64,000 nt of DNA from Lepas anatifera (Eukaryota > Arthropoda > Thecostraca > Lepadidae): positions 117,735 through 181,734 of the forward strand of contig JAOTON010000892.1 in NCBI GenBank assembly GCA_034440635.1, given 5' to 3'. The notes under the pieces were generated by a model that saw only the letters and a program-made list of their open reading frames with translations, was not told where the DNA came from and made no database searches. Below, one piece after another: positions 20,227 to 30,254 of the stretch. The number at the start of each line of letters is the position of its first letter. Within the stretch, counting starts at the first letter, position 1. A program made the position numbers and the translations under genes.

Positions 20227-21241
20227 CTGGATGGACTTTTGAAGATGTGCATTTACATGTAGTTAAGATCAAATAAACACATGGTTTACTTTACTTTCCT
20301 ATAGACACGCGAAAAAGCCTTCTGAACAAAATAAATCGCGGAGTTAATACCAGACATTAAGTATTAAATATAGCGTGATTTCATGTTTATATCATGCTAT
20401 CAAAGCCTGCATTAAATTATTATTGTAGTTTATCTAAAATGGGCAATGAGTCACAGTTTTCAATGCACGCTCAATGTATGCACTTTTCAATGTACTCCAG
20501 ACGTGGTGCGAGGAGGTTGACTGGACTGACAAACTGGAAAAAGGCGGATGGAAATTGAAATAAGAAAGGAAGAGACCAAATGGGCTGCCAACTAAAACAC
20601 TCCATCTGGATGTTGTGAATAAAATGGAAAATGTTTCCATCTACACAAACTGATAAAACATGGAACAATGTACGTGAGTTGTGATAGAAAACTTAAAATG
20701 ACCGCCCCTGCCCTAAGTCCTTGGCAGGCAGCCGTGCAGACTATTATGAATAATATCCTCATAAATTATATCAAATCATCCTCAGTACAAACCTTTTATG
20801 AAAATCCATTTGCTTCCACTGACGTCCCCCACCCAAGAACGTTTAGTTTTCGACATTTGTATTATTTAATAAACGTAATGCCTCACCTTTCTCTTCGTTG
20901 CTTGCTTAGAAAGAATGCCTCCAAAGTCTTTTGCCGCTTCATCTTTACTGAACGTAGGGGAAGGATGTGACCTATAAAGAAAAATGGATTCGTGATAGGT
21001 AAGACGTCTCAAAACACCAGACACTCGTTACTCCTTCTTGTCTCTGTCAGGTAGCTGTGGAAATAAGGGAACGGTTAAGTAGGTGCAGGGAAGCAAGATA
21101 ATATTAGCTAAAATTAAAATGCATCCATGAATAGGTATTATGTAGGCACATATTGTTTGTAAATGCATCTTCGATTTATTGTAAAATCTGACCATATTAA
21201 CCGTAAATTTTGACCTTCTGCAGCATTAACAAGGAATCCAA

Positions 21242-21270
21242 AAGTTACCCCGGCCAGGCCGGGGTAACTT
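21242..21270. repeat. Perfect 14-bp-stem inverted repeat
   Basis: AAGTTACCCCGGCC, one A, then GGCCGGGGTAACTT. It lies next to the right end of the 1.9 kb element and matches AAGTTACCCCGGCC near that element's left end (about 19404). Confidence 0.85.
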
Positions 21271-21308
21271 GAAGTTACCGGGGCACATTCTCCACCCATG
21301 TCCCCCTC

Positions 21309-22829
21309 CCCTCAAAGTTATCCTCAGGGCCCCACGAGAGAAAGTTCCAGGGAGTCCCAGTAGGTAGTCTCATGGTACCCCCAAATGCTGGTTTTGGGGG
21401 ACGTTAGTGCTGATTTGCGAGAAAAGTGTTGTTTTCGGGGGTCCCAGATACTGGTTTCGGCGCCGTGTCAAGTGCTAGGCCCATTGAGATCTCTGCTCGA
21501 GCCAGGGGTGGGGGGGGGCGGTGGGTGATGGTCCTGGGTGGCTTTATACTGGCATAGCAATACAAGCCCTGTACAAAGCCTATCAGAGACCTAAAGTCCA
21601 AGGAAGTACTCACCTCCCCAAACCCCCGGGATCTCCAACCAATGGCTAGGGAGGAGTAAGGAGCGGTTTCATCAGCAGGACCGTCCATGGAATAGGTTTT
21701 ATATAGCATCTGGGGCACACTCATATATCCTTTTTATTGAGCGTCCTTTTTCCTTTCCATTTCTTTTAGATTTTAGAATACAATCCAGAGATATCGCTTG
21801 AGATCCTAGGCCCAAAGAAGGTTTTCAAAAATCATATGCCTCGGAAAATTTTATATTTTCCCATTGCGTACCAAAAAGACAAATTGAAACATGTCGATCA
21901 GGCACCATTACTGAAGGAAAGGCAAAAATTAATCAAATTTTAGCATTCATAATAGCAAATCGAACAGGGAATTTGGAACTTTAGCTGGTTTTCAATCAAT
22001 TAGCTTAGTCCCAATAACTACCGTCCTAAATATTCTGAAATAAACATCTTCCAAATATTTTTGTAGGAAACCAGACAAACAAGGAAAATGACACACATTA
22101 ATGAGCATAATCCCAAAAAGAAAAATAGGTATGAAAGGTTTAAAATAACAATGACAGAGTAATCCAAGGCGATAGTTATCTCAGGCGCCTATTGTTTTGG
22201 TAATTTGCTCATTTACAACATAGCAAGGGTAAGAAAGTAACTGTGGTGAATTCATCAGGATCTTTCCGCGGAATAGACGTTATATGACGTCCGGAACACA
22301 CCACCATCCACCATATCCCTTGTATTTTTATTCATTTTTCCATTTCTATGGAAACTTTCTGATTAAAGAGTTCATGAATTCGACACCCGGAAAAAATTGG
22401 TAATCATTTTCCGTAGAAGACCATTTCTTCGTACTCAAAACGACTGACCTCCAATAACTTGATACCTGATTACCAGAGTGAATTGAGGTAGAGTCAGGTT
22501 TAACATTATGCACGCAGCAACATTTGATTTCCCGAAATGTGCCACAAAACTGTTATTATAGCCACGCTGTCATTTAGGTATGGGCCAGCCTTAATATTTG
22601 GCAACCTAAATTTACCAACACTTGGTCGGATCGAGAAAAAATCAAACTATAAACAAAATAATAACAAACACTTAAAAGGTATAGAAAAATTTCCGTCGTG
22701 TAAATGTTATAATGCCAAAATATTATACGACACATATAGGAGATGGGTCCCGACTACTAAGGGGCCCCCGGCCTAGGGGCCCCCCGACGGTAGTCGGACC
22801 CCCTTGGCCGAATCCTGGCTACGTCACTG
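21309..22829. other. Decayed array and unassigned right part of the 7 kb element
   Basis: To about 21530 the AGTCTC/GGGGCCC style continues. Beyond that, a stretch of about 100 bp near 21665-21770 (CATCAGCAGGACC ... CCATTTCTTTTAG) recurs in diverged form near 22252-22350. No gene is recognised. The element ends at the CCTGGCTACGTCACTG terminus. Confidence 0.5.
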
Positions 22830-22837
22830 AACACTAC

Positions 22838-23995
22838 TATCATAAAAAGGTCGGATAAGTGCAAGAGCTTGGTTATCATGAACAAAGAAAGCTACATCAA
22901 ACAAGCCGAGGATATAGTTCGAAGTTATAAGCATATACAAAAGAATCCCACCACTAAACTAGAAGCGGAAACAAAAAGACTCATGAAGAATGGACGGTGG
23001 AGTTTTATGGGCTTCCAAAAACACACAAGCCTTCGAACCCACTCCGTCCTATAGTCTCTGCCTGTGGTAACCCCTTTGACAAGTTATCGTGGCTGCTACA
23101 AGGTATCCTTTCTCAAATCCTCAAATTTGTTCCAGCACATCTAGAAAACACAGACGACTTTCTAAACAAACTTAGAACTAGGTTCCCGCATCACCTCCTC
23201 CCGAAAAGTGTTGTTTTCTCCTTTGATGTGGTTAACCTCTATGGTAGTATTCCCATTCAAGAAGGCATAGACGCAACAATGTCCTTAATTGGAAGCAATG
23301 CAGACCAAATCAACCTTTTCGGCATATATCCTTTTTGTCGGCGCTAATCTTCGCACATTAATAAGTCACGTACTCCAGAATAGTTATGTACGATTTGGGG
23401 AGAAATATTACCAGCAAACAACAGGACTAGCAATGGGTAGCAGAATAGCGCCCCCTGTGGCTGTTGCTTTCTGCATAAGCTAGAAACTACCTTCATGGCG
23501 GGACAGACACTGAATCCAATCTTCTATGTCCGCTACATTGATGACATATGGGGAGTATGGACCCATGGGTTTGACCCATTACAAAGCTTTTTCAATCAAT
23601 GGAACTCCTACAATCCTGGCATAAAATTAACCATGGAACATGCACAAGACCCAGGCACTATAGCTTTTTTTGGATACCCTTATCACAGTAAAACATAGTT
23701 TTTATTCTACAGAACTCTACAGGAAACCTATGACAGCACCAATAATCCTTCCTTTTGATTCGGCCCACCCTATGTCAACCAAAAGAAACATTCTACCTAC
23801 ACAGATAACTAGAGCAATCCGCTGCTCATCCGACACAGTAGCTAAAGAACGTAGCATAGAAAAAATAGCTAGACTTTTCTCGCTCAATGGTTACCCTCAA
23901 AAGCTCATCACCAGCACCATACGATCATGTACAAGGAATTCTGCATCAAATGATTCTAAAACTCTTAAGTCACACAATAGCCCCTGCAAGAACAA
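22838..23995 (+). pseudogene. Penelope-like reverse transcriptase (broken)
   Basis: Blocks in successive frames follow the Penelope-like RT order: YGLPKTHKPSNPLRPIVS (about 23002-23060), VVFSFDVVNLYGSIPIQEG (about 23212-23268) with the first catalytic aspartate, QTTGLAMGSRIAPPVAVAF (about 23420-23475), and the second catalytic site YVRYIDDIWGVW (about 23525-23560). The thumb follows with ELYRKPMTAP. Frameshifts fall near 22995, 23330, 23480, 23690 and 23900. The RT would synthesise element DNA at a nick; this copy is dead. Confidence 0.88.
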
Positions 23996-24555
23996 AAAGT
24001 AGTACTGATGTCATTTACATGCGCCTGCCGTTCGTTAATAATACACTGTCTAAGCGGATACAAGGAATCATCAGAGCCTCAAGATTACCCATCCGCATAT
24101 CCTGGACTTCTGGAACTCCCCTAAAACAAAAACTGATACGATCTGCTCTGATGCATCCTCCCTGTTCAGCTGGAAACAAACACTGTCATGCTTGTGAGTG
24201 TGGCCTTGGGGGCAAATGTATGACCCGGCTCGTTGTTTATCAGGCCACCTGCACTAAATGTAAGCAGCTAGGGAATGTCCATTCATATGTAGGCGAGAGC
24301 AAAAGACCCATTAGGTACCATCTAAACGAACATTTAGGTAATGCTCGCCTACATAGAGTAGACACGCCCTTCGGTGAACATATATTACACTATCATAAAG
24401 ACCTAAGTGATGATGAAATTAACTCCCTATTTCGGATCGAAATTGTAAGTGTTAACCGGGACATCGCAGAAACGAAAATCAAGGAATCCATTTTTATACG
24501 TGATCTTGAACCCAAAATGAATACCATGTCAGCTTCATATCACAAATCACCTTAA
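23995..24555 (+). pseudogene. Penelope-like GIY-YIG endonuclease domain
   Basis: The frame open to TAA at 24553-24555 carries a cysteine-rich linker (CSAGNKHCHACECG, then CTKC) followed by VVYQATC and SYVGESKRPIRYHLNEHL, the GIY-YIG core with its arginine and histidine, and a conserved C-terminal SIFIRDLEPKMNT. In Penelope-like elements this domain nicks target DNA. The domain itself looks uninterrupted, unlike the upstream RT. Confidence 0.88.
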
Positions 24556-24620
24556 ATATATATATAATAATTACCAAACAAAAATCTAGTTGGTCTTGTG
24601 ATGCGTGATATATGGAAACA

Positions 24621-24632
24621 TATATATGTATA

Positions 24633-24692
<60 letters not shown>
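24621..24692. repeat. (TA)n microsatellite
   Basis: About 72 bp of TA repeats with two TG interruptions at the start, immediately 3' of the Penelope-like coding region. Confidence 0.95.
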
Positions 24693-24693
<1 letters not shown>

Positions 24694-25044
24694 CTGTTTT
24701 AGGAAAGAAAATATTGATATGTATACTGTGTGTGAATGCGTGTTTTTAATTCTGCAGGAAGAAGTGCTTGCTCCTAAGCGTGTGCTTGTCTTTTTGAATT
24801 TTTCTGCTCAAAAATGTATCATTGCTGAAGATGACTTGAAGTCGAAAGCTCTGATTATTACTGTATCTATTCTTTCAGTGTGAATTTAGATCTAAAATAA
24901 AAATAATAATTTGGCAGATAACGGTCAATTTCAACACCACTAAGCTCATAAAGCGAAAAATTGTTTAAAAAGGTAAAGTTGACTTGAACATCTTCAACCC
25001 ATGCCCCAGCGCATCAAATTGCTATGATAAATAGGTGTGGTATT
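24693..25044. other. Unassigned sequence
   Basis: AT-rich DNA with no recognised gene or element end between the (TA)n tract and the next TIR element. Confidence 0.35.
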
Positions 25045-25091
25045 CAGAGATGGCCTACGCTACGGTACGTTACCGAATTACGCTACGTTAA

Positions 25092-26104
25092 CCCGCGCCC
25101 CACCGGGGTCCGGCGCCACCTTCGCCCCACCGGGGGGCCATCGATGGCCCCCTCTAACTCCGAAAATATGGGCGTTAGCGCAAATCTGCAAAGTGCAATA
25201 GAAAGCTCGCGTGAATTCAGTAAGAAATTACTTCGCATGTTTTAGTGCTCAGGTCAATGGTTTGACCTCCAGAGGTCAAATTAGGTCAAGATCGGCTATT
25301 TTCACTCAAATATGCAATGATTAAGCAAACTGGGCATAACTCTTATGTCATTAGAGCTATTGAGGCCTGGTAAAGTGCATTTGATAGCAAATTGCCAGTA
25401 CTTTTTCCGCTATGTGGAACGTAAAGACCTCCTGCCAGTGGTTTGACCGCCAGAGGTCACCTCGTGACCTAATATGACCTGAGGTCACGAAAGGTCAAAA
25501 GTGACCTTGCCGTATATCAAATGAAAGCCAGTGACAAGACAAACACGATGGTGTTTGTTTCACTGCTCTAGCTCAATTAGGTCAAAGTTATTGTCAAAAT
25601 ACTGTTTTTGACCTCTGGTGACCTTGGATGACCTTGAAAAGTCAAAGGGCAAATATGACCCCTGGGACCCGTGAAAGGGTGCCCAAAAACGTTGTTCTGA
25701 GCAGTCTGAGTATTTGCAATCATTTTTGTGGCTTTTATATCATGAAATAGCTTTTCCCATGCTTTTCCAATGGGAGAGGTCGCCTCGTGACCTGACCTCA
25801 GGGCACGAAATCGAAAAATCCCGGATATACACCTTGTAGACCCTGGAGGGTTCATGAAGTGTAGGAAGTTTCAAATCGATCGACTTTGAAATGTAGCTCT
25901 TACAGAGCTCTAAAGGTGAAGTGAGGTGACCTTGGTTGACCTCGTCTGGTGACCTGACCTTGGGTGACCCGGGGTAAAAATTTCAGGGATGATGGGAAAA
26001 TGATGCAGTGAGAGGTAGAGCCCTCAACCGCGGTGCTGCGCCTCGTCTTTTTCTGCTATCCCGGAAAACCTTAGGGGGCCATCGATGGCCCCCGGTGGCG
26101 AGGG
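25092..26104 (+). mobile_element. TTAA-flanked MITE with AGGTCA motifs, copy 1 (1013 bp)
   Basis: It starts CCCGCGCCCCACCGGGG after TTAA 25088-25091 and ends CCCCCGGTGGCGAGGG before TTAA 26105-26108. A 20-bp perfect palindrome centred on ATCGAT sits near each end (25133-25152 and 26074-26093). The interior holds many AGGTCA/TGACCT half-sites in several arrangements, for example TGACCT-CCAG-AGGTCA near 25264 and AGGTCA-CCTCG-TGACCT near 25454. No protein is encoded. TTAA targets suggest a piggyBac- or Kolobok-type mobiliser. Confidence 0.85.
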
Positions 26105-26590
26105 TTAAGATTCGATTGGGGTCAAAACTACGCTACGGAATTACGATACGCTATATTTCACCGACTACGGAATTACGGTATTTCAGCTACGGCTAAGGTA
26201 AAAATATATTGTACAACGATATTAGCATTTTGTTCACCCATTCAAAGCAAAAAGAAGCTGTTCCAAGGCAACAAATGATGCAACAAGCAACAAATATTCT
26301 ATGAAATAAAATAAAAGGTATATTTTCTTGCAAACTGAATATCCTACACCGAAAGTGCCCAACGTGCACATTGAGACAGACACAGCGCGTGGGCATTTTC
26401 CGGTCGCCGGTTTCACACGCTTTGTCATCAGTTGCATTTTGATAAATACAGTTCTTTTGATGGGACTAATCTTTGTGATAAATGGTCGGGAAATCTTGTC
26501 ACCAGTTGAAAAGATAAATTTATAAATTGAAATCAACCGACTTCTAATTTGCACAGCCCCAATAATATGTCCGTGATTTATACTTCCCAC

Positions 26591-26838
26591 CAGGGGTGTG
26601 GATTTATATCTCTTTGGGGGTGCCCGGCCACCCCCAATGAAACGTTGAGTTAGTGTTGAAAATTCCTTTAAATTTGATTGTCTATCATTTTCAGGACATC
26701 ATACTAGTTTTATTTGGCTCAACAGACCTGTGTGAGGACCAAAACAAAGATAATCTCTTGCTATATATTTTGCGTGATTGTTATTGGCATTTTTTCCGAT
26801 TTGGGCATCCCAATGATTTTCTGAAATCCACGCCCCTG
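26591..26838. mobile_element. hAT-type MITE, 248 bp
   Basis: The termini CAGGGGTGTGGATTT and AAATCCACGCCCCTG are inverted repeats. Flanks CTTCCCAC (26583-26590) and CTACCCAC (26839-26846) match at 7 of 8. Nested in the 25045-27184 element. Confidence 0.85.
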
Positions 26839-27192
26839 CTACCCACCAAAAATTCCCGATCTTAATTAAAAGCAATTTGATGCATTTCTCGTGAAATTAT
26901 TTAAAACTTGTAATTTTAAAGAAATTATTTCTGTTGGAAATTTTCGAATATTATCACTTCTACTTTAAATTTCGAATTAAAGCAAATCGTTACCAAGAAT
27001 CCTTAGCCCGTGATCGAGATCACAAGAAGTTATATTCGTATATGACGTATTTTTTTCGTAGTATGCTACGATACGTTAAATTTGGACGTAGTACGCTACG
27101 GAATTCGCCCAGTTACGCTACGTTTCATTTCCAGAGCTACGGCTACGGAAAAACAATTTCGTAACGTAACGTAGGCTATCTCTGGATGCAAG

Positions 27193-27640
27193 TAAATGGC
27201 CATGCTTTGTTCTTGATTTTTACCTTCTAGAATGATTTGCATGGTTTCAATATAGAAAAAGGGCTCCTACATCGATATGTTGGTACTGACATGGTTATAC
27301 GGAGTCCATGCAGGGTAAAAATACAGTATAGGGTGATCGTAACCATCAAAGCCCAAAGATCTCTACCGAGGTCTCTGGTCAAAATGATTATGTTATTATA
27401 TACACCGAAGTAATCTAATTAATCTTAGCAATTTACTCTAGATCCATTAGTTGGGGGTAGATCTCATCCCCGCCATTTTATCTTCTATGTTCTCGTCACA
27501 GTCTTGCGTTCTTACCTGACGTCTCGTGAATTGGGCAGCCAGTGGCAGTGGCATGACTGGACATTCATTATGGGGGGTAGCCAGGACACGATGGCCAGCG
27601 ATGGACTCTGGTGACTCATATACCCTTCTACGGTAAATAT
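27193..27640. other. Unassigned sequence
   Basis: No gene or element recognised. A minus-strand frame enters from the CpG-rich patch to the right. Confidence 0.35.
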
Positions 27641-28130
27641 GGGTCAAGGGTAAGGTCTGACGCGGTCCCTGGGCGGCGGAGAATGCGGAGGACGGCGCCA
27701 CTGCCGCAGGGGGCGTCCGTCGACACCGGCGCTCACCATTGTCAGACGCCTCCGGCACCGGTGTCGACAGCTGCGAACCGCCTCCGGGCATCCCGCACAA
27801 GCCCGTTCGTTTCCAAAAATATGTAGCTGCCAGTGTGTATAGCTCCGTCGGCAGTGGCCTTGCATTTGTTTGTATGGGAGTAAAGTTCGTCCTGGTTGGC
27901 ACTAGACTTGCCTAAATCGGCTGAGCTACAACACAAATCAAATACAACCGTGCTGTCAAATACTAGTTGAGACCTCCACGTGCGTTGGTCTACGGGAGTA
28001 GCGGCGGCGTGTCGGGGCGGGCGCCCCCAAACAGCGCCCCCCCGGTCAGCTCGCACGGCCAAGCAGCGCCGGGCGGGTGCTCAGTGTTCAGCCTCCCTCA
28101 CTAAAAACGCCTCCACGTGCCGGGGCTGTA
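27640..28130. promoter_or_regulatory. CpG-rich patch
   Basis: About 490 bp clearly richer in G, C and CpG than the flanks (GGCGGAGAATGCGGAGGACG, GGGAGTAGCGGCGGCGTG). Long frames on the minus strand (27447-27902 and 27742-28062) cross it, but I recognise no domain and neither has a clean start. It could be a CpG island, a GC-rich pseudogene exon, or a repeat. Confidence 0.25.
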
Positions 28131-28352
28131 ACTGGCTTTTCAAACCGAGTGCCATTGGTGACATGCACTGATCCAGAAAATATTTTCATTGCATGTTCAT
28201 ATTTTCTTATATAAAGTGCGGCATGCTCTCTATGTTTTATATCATCAAACCGAGCCACCAGTCTGCATAACCCTGTCTCCTTCGTTGACGCGCTTGGCAA
28301 GGGCGCGCCCGTCTGCATATTACCAGCCGTTTAAGGCATCACGCTGTGATTA

Positions 28353-28805
28353 CGGCATTTGATATACGGCAAGGTCACTTTCTGACCTTTCGTGACCTCA
28401 GGTCATATTAGGTCATGAGGTGAGCTCTGGATGTCAAACCACTGGCGGGAGATCGTTATGTTTGACATAACGGAGAAAGCCCTGGTATTTTGCTATCAAA
28501 TGTAGTCTACCGGATTTCAATAGCTCGAATGGCATCATAGCTATTCCCAGGTTTCTTAAGGATTGCATATTTTCCTGGAAATAGCCTATCGTGGCCCAAC
28601 TTCACCTGTGTGTGTAGGTGAAACCATGGACCTAGCGCTTAAACACGCCCCGTAAAATCGTACTGAATTCACACAATCTTTCCGATGCACTCTGCAGATT
28701 TGCGCTAACCCCCATAGTTTCGGAGTTAGAGAGGGGCCATTGATTGCTGCCAACCCCTCCTCCCTGTGGGGCGAAGGTGGCACCGAACCCTCGGTGGGGT
28801 GCGGA
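28353..28805 (-). mobile_element. TTAA-flanked MITE, copy 2, truncated (453 bp)
   Basis: In reverse orientation it aligns closely with copy 1 (for example CATTTGATATACGGCAAGGT and CGTGACCTCAGGTCATATTA) and ends GGTGGGGTGCGGATTAA. The distal part is missing. It is flanked by a 22-bp direct repeat TTAAGGCATCACGCTGTGAT plus TA (28331-28352; copy at 28806-28827 with one mismatch). Confidence 0.85.
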
Positions 28806-28827
28806 TTAAGACATCACGCTGTGATTA

Positions 28828-29836
28828 GGCGCCAGGGTAGGTGTGGTTCTGTTGCCATGGTGTCACCATATTATCCAATTCTGTCAGAGTTTGTTATCCT
28901 GTGATCTGCGGCCTCATGTATCTACGTACACCAAGTAACACGGCTTTGTGGTCGCCCCTGTCGGGCAACAAAGGGCCAGGTGGACGCCAAGCGACCAGGC
29001 GAGTGGGGTGTGGAGTCAACACTTAATTGAGATGAAGTTGTATTAAGAAAGAAGCAACACATATTCATCTTGTAACCCAATGCTCCCACTTGCCCCGAAA
29101 AATTCAAACTTGGCACCGTACGGACTCACCCTCGCGTGGAAGGAAGCCGGGTGTCTTTTGCCGTGTTGCGGTCTCCCTGTGCCGATAATACCGCGAACAC
29201 TGAGCCTGTGGCTCTGGCTGCGACCCGCTGCCAGAGCCGTGTCCTTATTTGTATTCGTGCAGTGGTGTGGTTCGTGCAAAGCCAATATGTCTTCTTTGAC
29301 AAAATTAGGCTACCGGCTTAGTTTGAGCACCTCCGCGGAAAGCAGAATTGGTATTTCTTATGTAGGGGCGCCACATCTGCAAAAACGGTTTTCAGTTGTG
29401 TTTGGAATTGAACTCCAGAGGGTTTCAGAGACCTGAAATCCAGGTTTTTATCCTAATATTATTGGGACACTGGTTTTGGATGTATTGCCTGTCAGTTCTG
29501 GAAGGCCTTGTATAAACTATTTGAACTCTGCGAGGCTGAATGCATTTCGTGTGTTCAGTGGGTTTGATAAATAATAGAAGGTGAAATCTTGGTGTGAACG
29601 TCTCATTCTAAGGATATTGTACAACAATGTATCGCAGACAATATGGTTGAGTAATCTCAAGCATGTTGTATTTCAGAAGCCGTTGATGCATCGGGGTGAA
29701 CGGAGGTTCGAGAAGCCACGACAGTGTGAGATTCACATGCAGGTCGGCCAGAAGGGCGACCTCTGTCAGAGCTGGCTTTCCAAGTAAGTGCACTTCGCCG
29801 TCCGGGGATCCCTCGGTCACGTCCATCATTGTGATG
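28828..29836. other. Unassigned sequence
   Basis: Mixed-composition DNA with short frames and no recognised gene or element terminus. The longest plus-strand frame (29080-29436, 118 codons) has no familiar motif. Confidence 0.35.
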
Positions 29837-29900
29837 ACTTGATAAAAAAGAGGCGACTGTCGAACGCTACTTGATAAAAAAGAGGCGACTGTCGAACGCT
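29837..29900. repeat. Perfect tandem duplication of 32 bp
   Basis: Two identical 32-bp units (29837-29868 and 29869-29900) beginning ACTTGATAAAAAAGAGGCGA. No further copies on either side. Confidence 0.97.
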
Positions 29901-30250
29901 AAGTGATTGCCCGCAGAATTCGCTGCGTCAGTCGTGTTGTAACGCGGGTCTCCAAACCAGTTCAGACTGATACGTCCCTTGAAGGGATTGGTGTTTTTTG
30001 CCAGTGCATAATAAGGATCGCCGGTTTTTGCGACGGCTGAGTTGTCAGTGCTGCAACTGTTTTTGGGTTGCAGGAGCGAATTTAGTGGAATAAGTGATTG
30101 GACGGTTCAAATATCTGGCGAAAAGGTAATTTGCATCTGGACTTTGAGTCTTCCAAAGAATTTGTGTTGTGGTGTTGGTACCAGCCCATCTAAGGCACCC
30201 TGGATCCAGAGAAGATCTTCGGCCATATTCGCAACGTGGCCACTAGTGCT
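29901..30250. other. Unassigned sequence
   Basis: No gene, RNA gene or element end recognised. Confidence 0.35.
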
Positions 30251-30254
30251 TTAA

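Larger units (their letters stand above)
19383..21300. mobile_element. Inverted-repeat element, 1.9 kb, inside the tandem array
   Basis: ATGGGTGGAGAAT at 19383-19395 is matched by ATTCTCCACCCAT at 21287-21299, with further inverted similarity (AAGTTACCCCGGCC) inward. The direct repeat TCCCCCTC at 19375-19382 and 21301-21308 is an 8-bp duplication (7 bp if the terminus begins with C). The interior has no recognised protein. It contains a hAT MITE (19435-19695) and a SINE tail (20188-20226). The surrounding decayed array continues on both sides. Confidence 0.72.
15822..22829. mobile_element. hAT-ended giant non-autonomous element, 7.0 kb, filled with tandem repeats
   Basis: The left end is CAGTGGCGTAGCCAAGG and the right end CCTGGCTACGTCACTG. 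A perfect 8-bp duplication AACACTAC lies at 15814-15821 and 22830-22837. No hAT transposase was seen inside. The content is a dense GGTCTC array (15890-17560), a second copy of the left terminus (17943), decayed array (18000-19370 and 21309-21730), a nested 1.9 kb element (19383-21300) and about 1.1 kb of unassigned sequence before the right end. It must have relied on a transposase encoded elsewhere. Confidence 0.88.
15360..24560 (+). mobile_element. Penelope-like element, split by a 7 kb insert
   Basis: The coding remnants are an N-terminal region (about 15600-15813), a reverse transcriptase (about 22838-23900) and a GIY-YIG endonuclease (about 24000-24555). This RT plus GIY-YIG order is diagnostic of Penelope-like elements. 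The N-terminal frame is interrupted at 15822 and resumes at 22830 after the hAT-ended insert with its 8-bp duplication. Upstream, 15406-15439 carries a hammerhead-like core on the minus strand. Several frameshifts make it inactive. The exact 5' and 3' ends were not determined. Confidence 0.88.
25045..27184. mobile_element. TIR element with TACGCTACG subterminal repeats, 2.1 kb
   Basis: CAGAGATGGCCTACGCTACG at the left and CGTAACGTAGGCTATCTCTG at the right are inverted repeats. Words such as TACGCTACGGAATTACG recur near both ends (25050-25090, 26125-26195, 27060-27165). The CAG...CTG termini suggest hAT, but the flanking 8-mers GTGGTATT and GATGCAAG do not match, so the class is unsure. Two later elements are nested in it (25092-26104 and 26591-26838). 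No transposase was seen. Confidence 0.72.

Noticed and set aside
27447..28062. Host gene exons in the CpG-rich patch
   Set aside because: Two overlapping minus frames are open because of GC-rich composition, neither begins with ATG, and no domain is recognised. Kept only as a CpG-rich patch.
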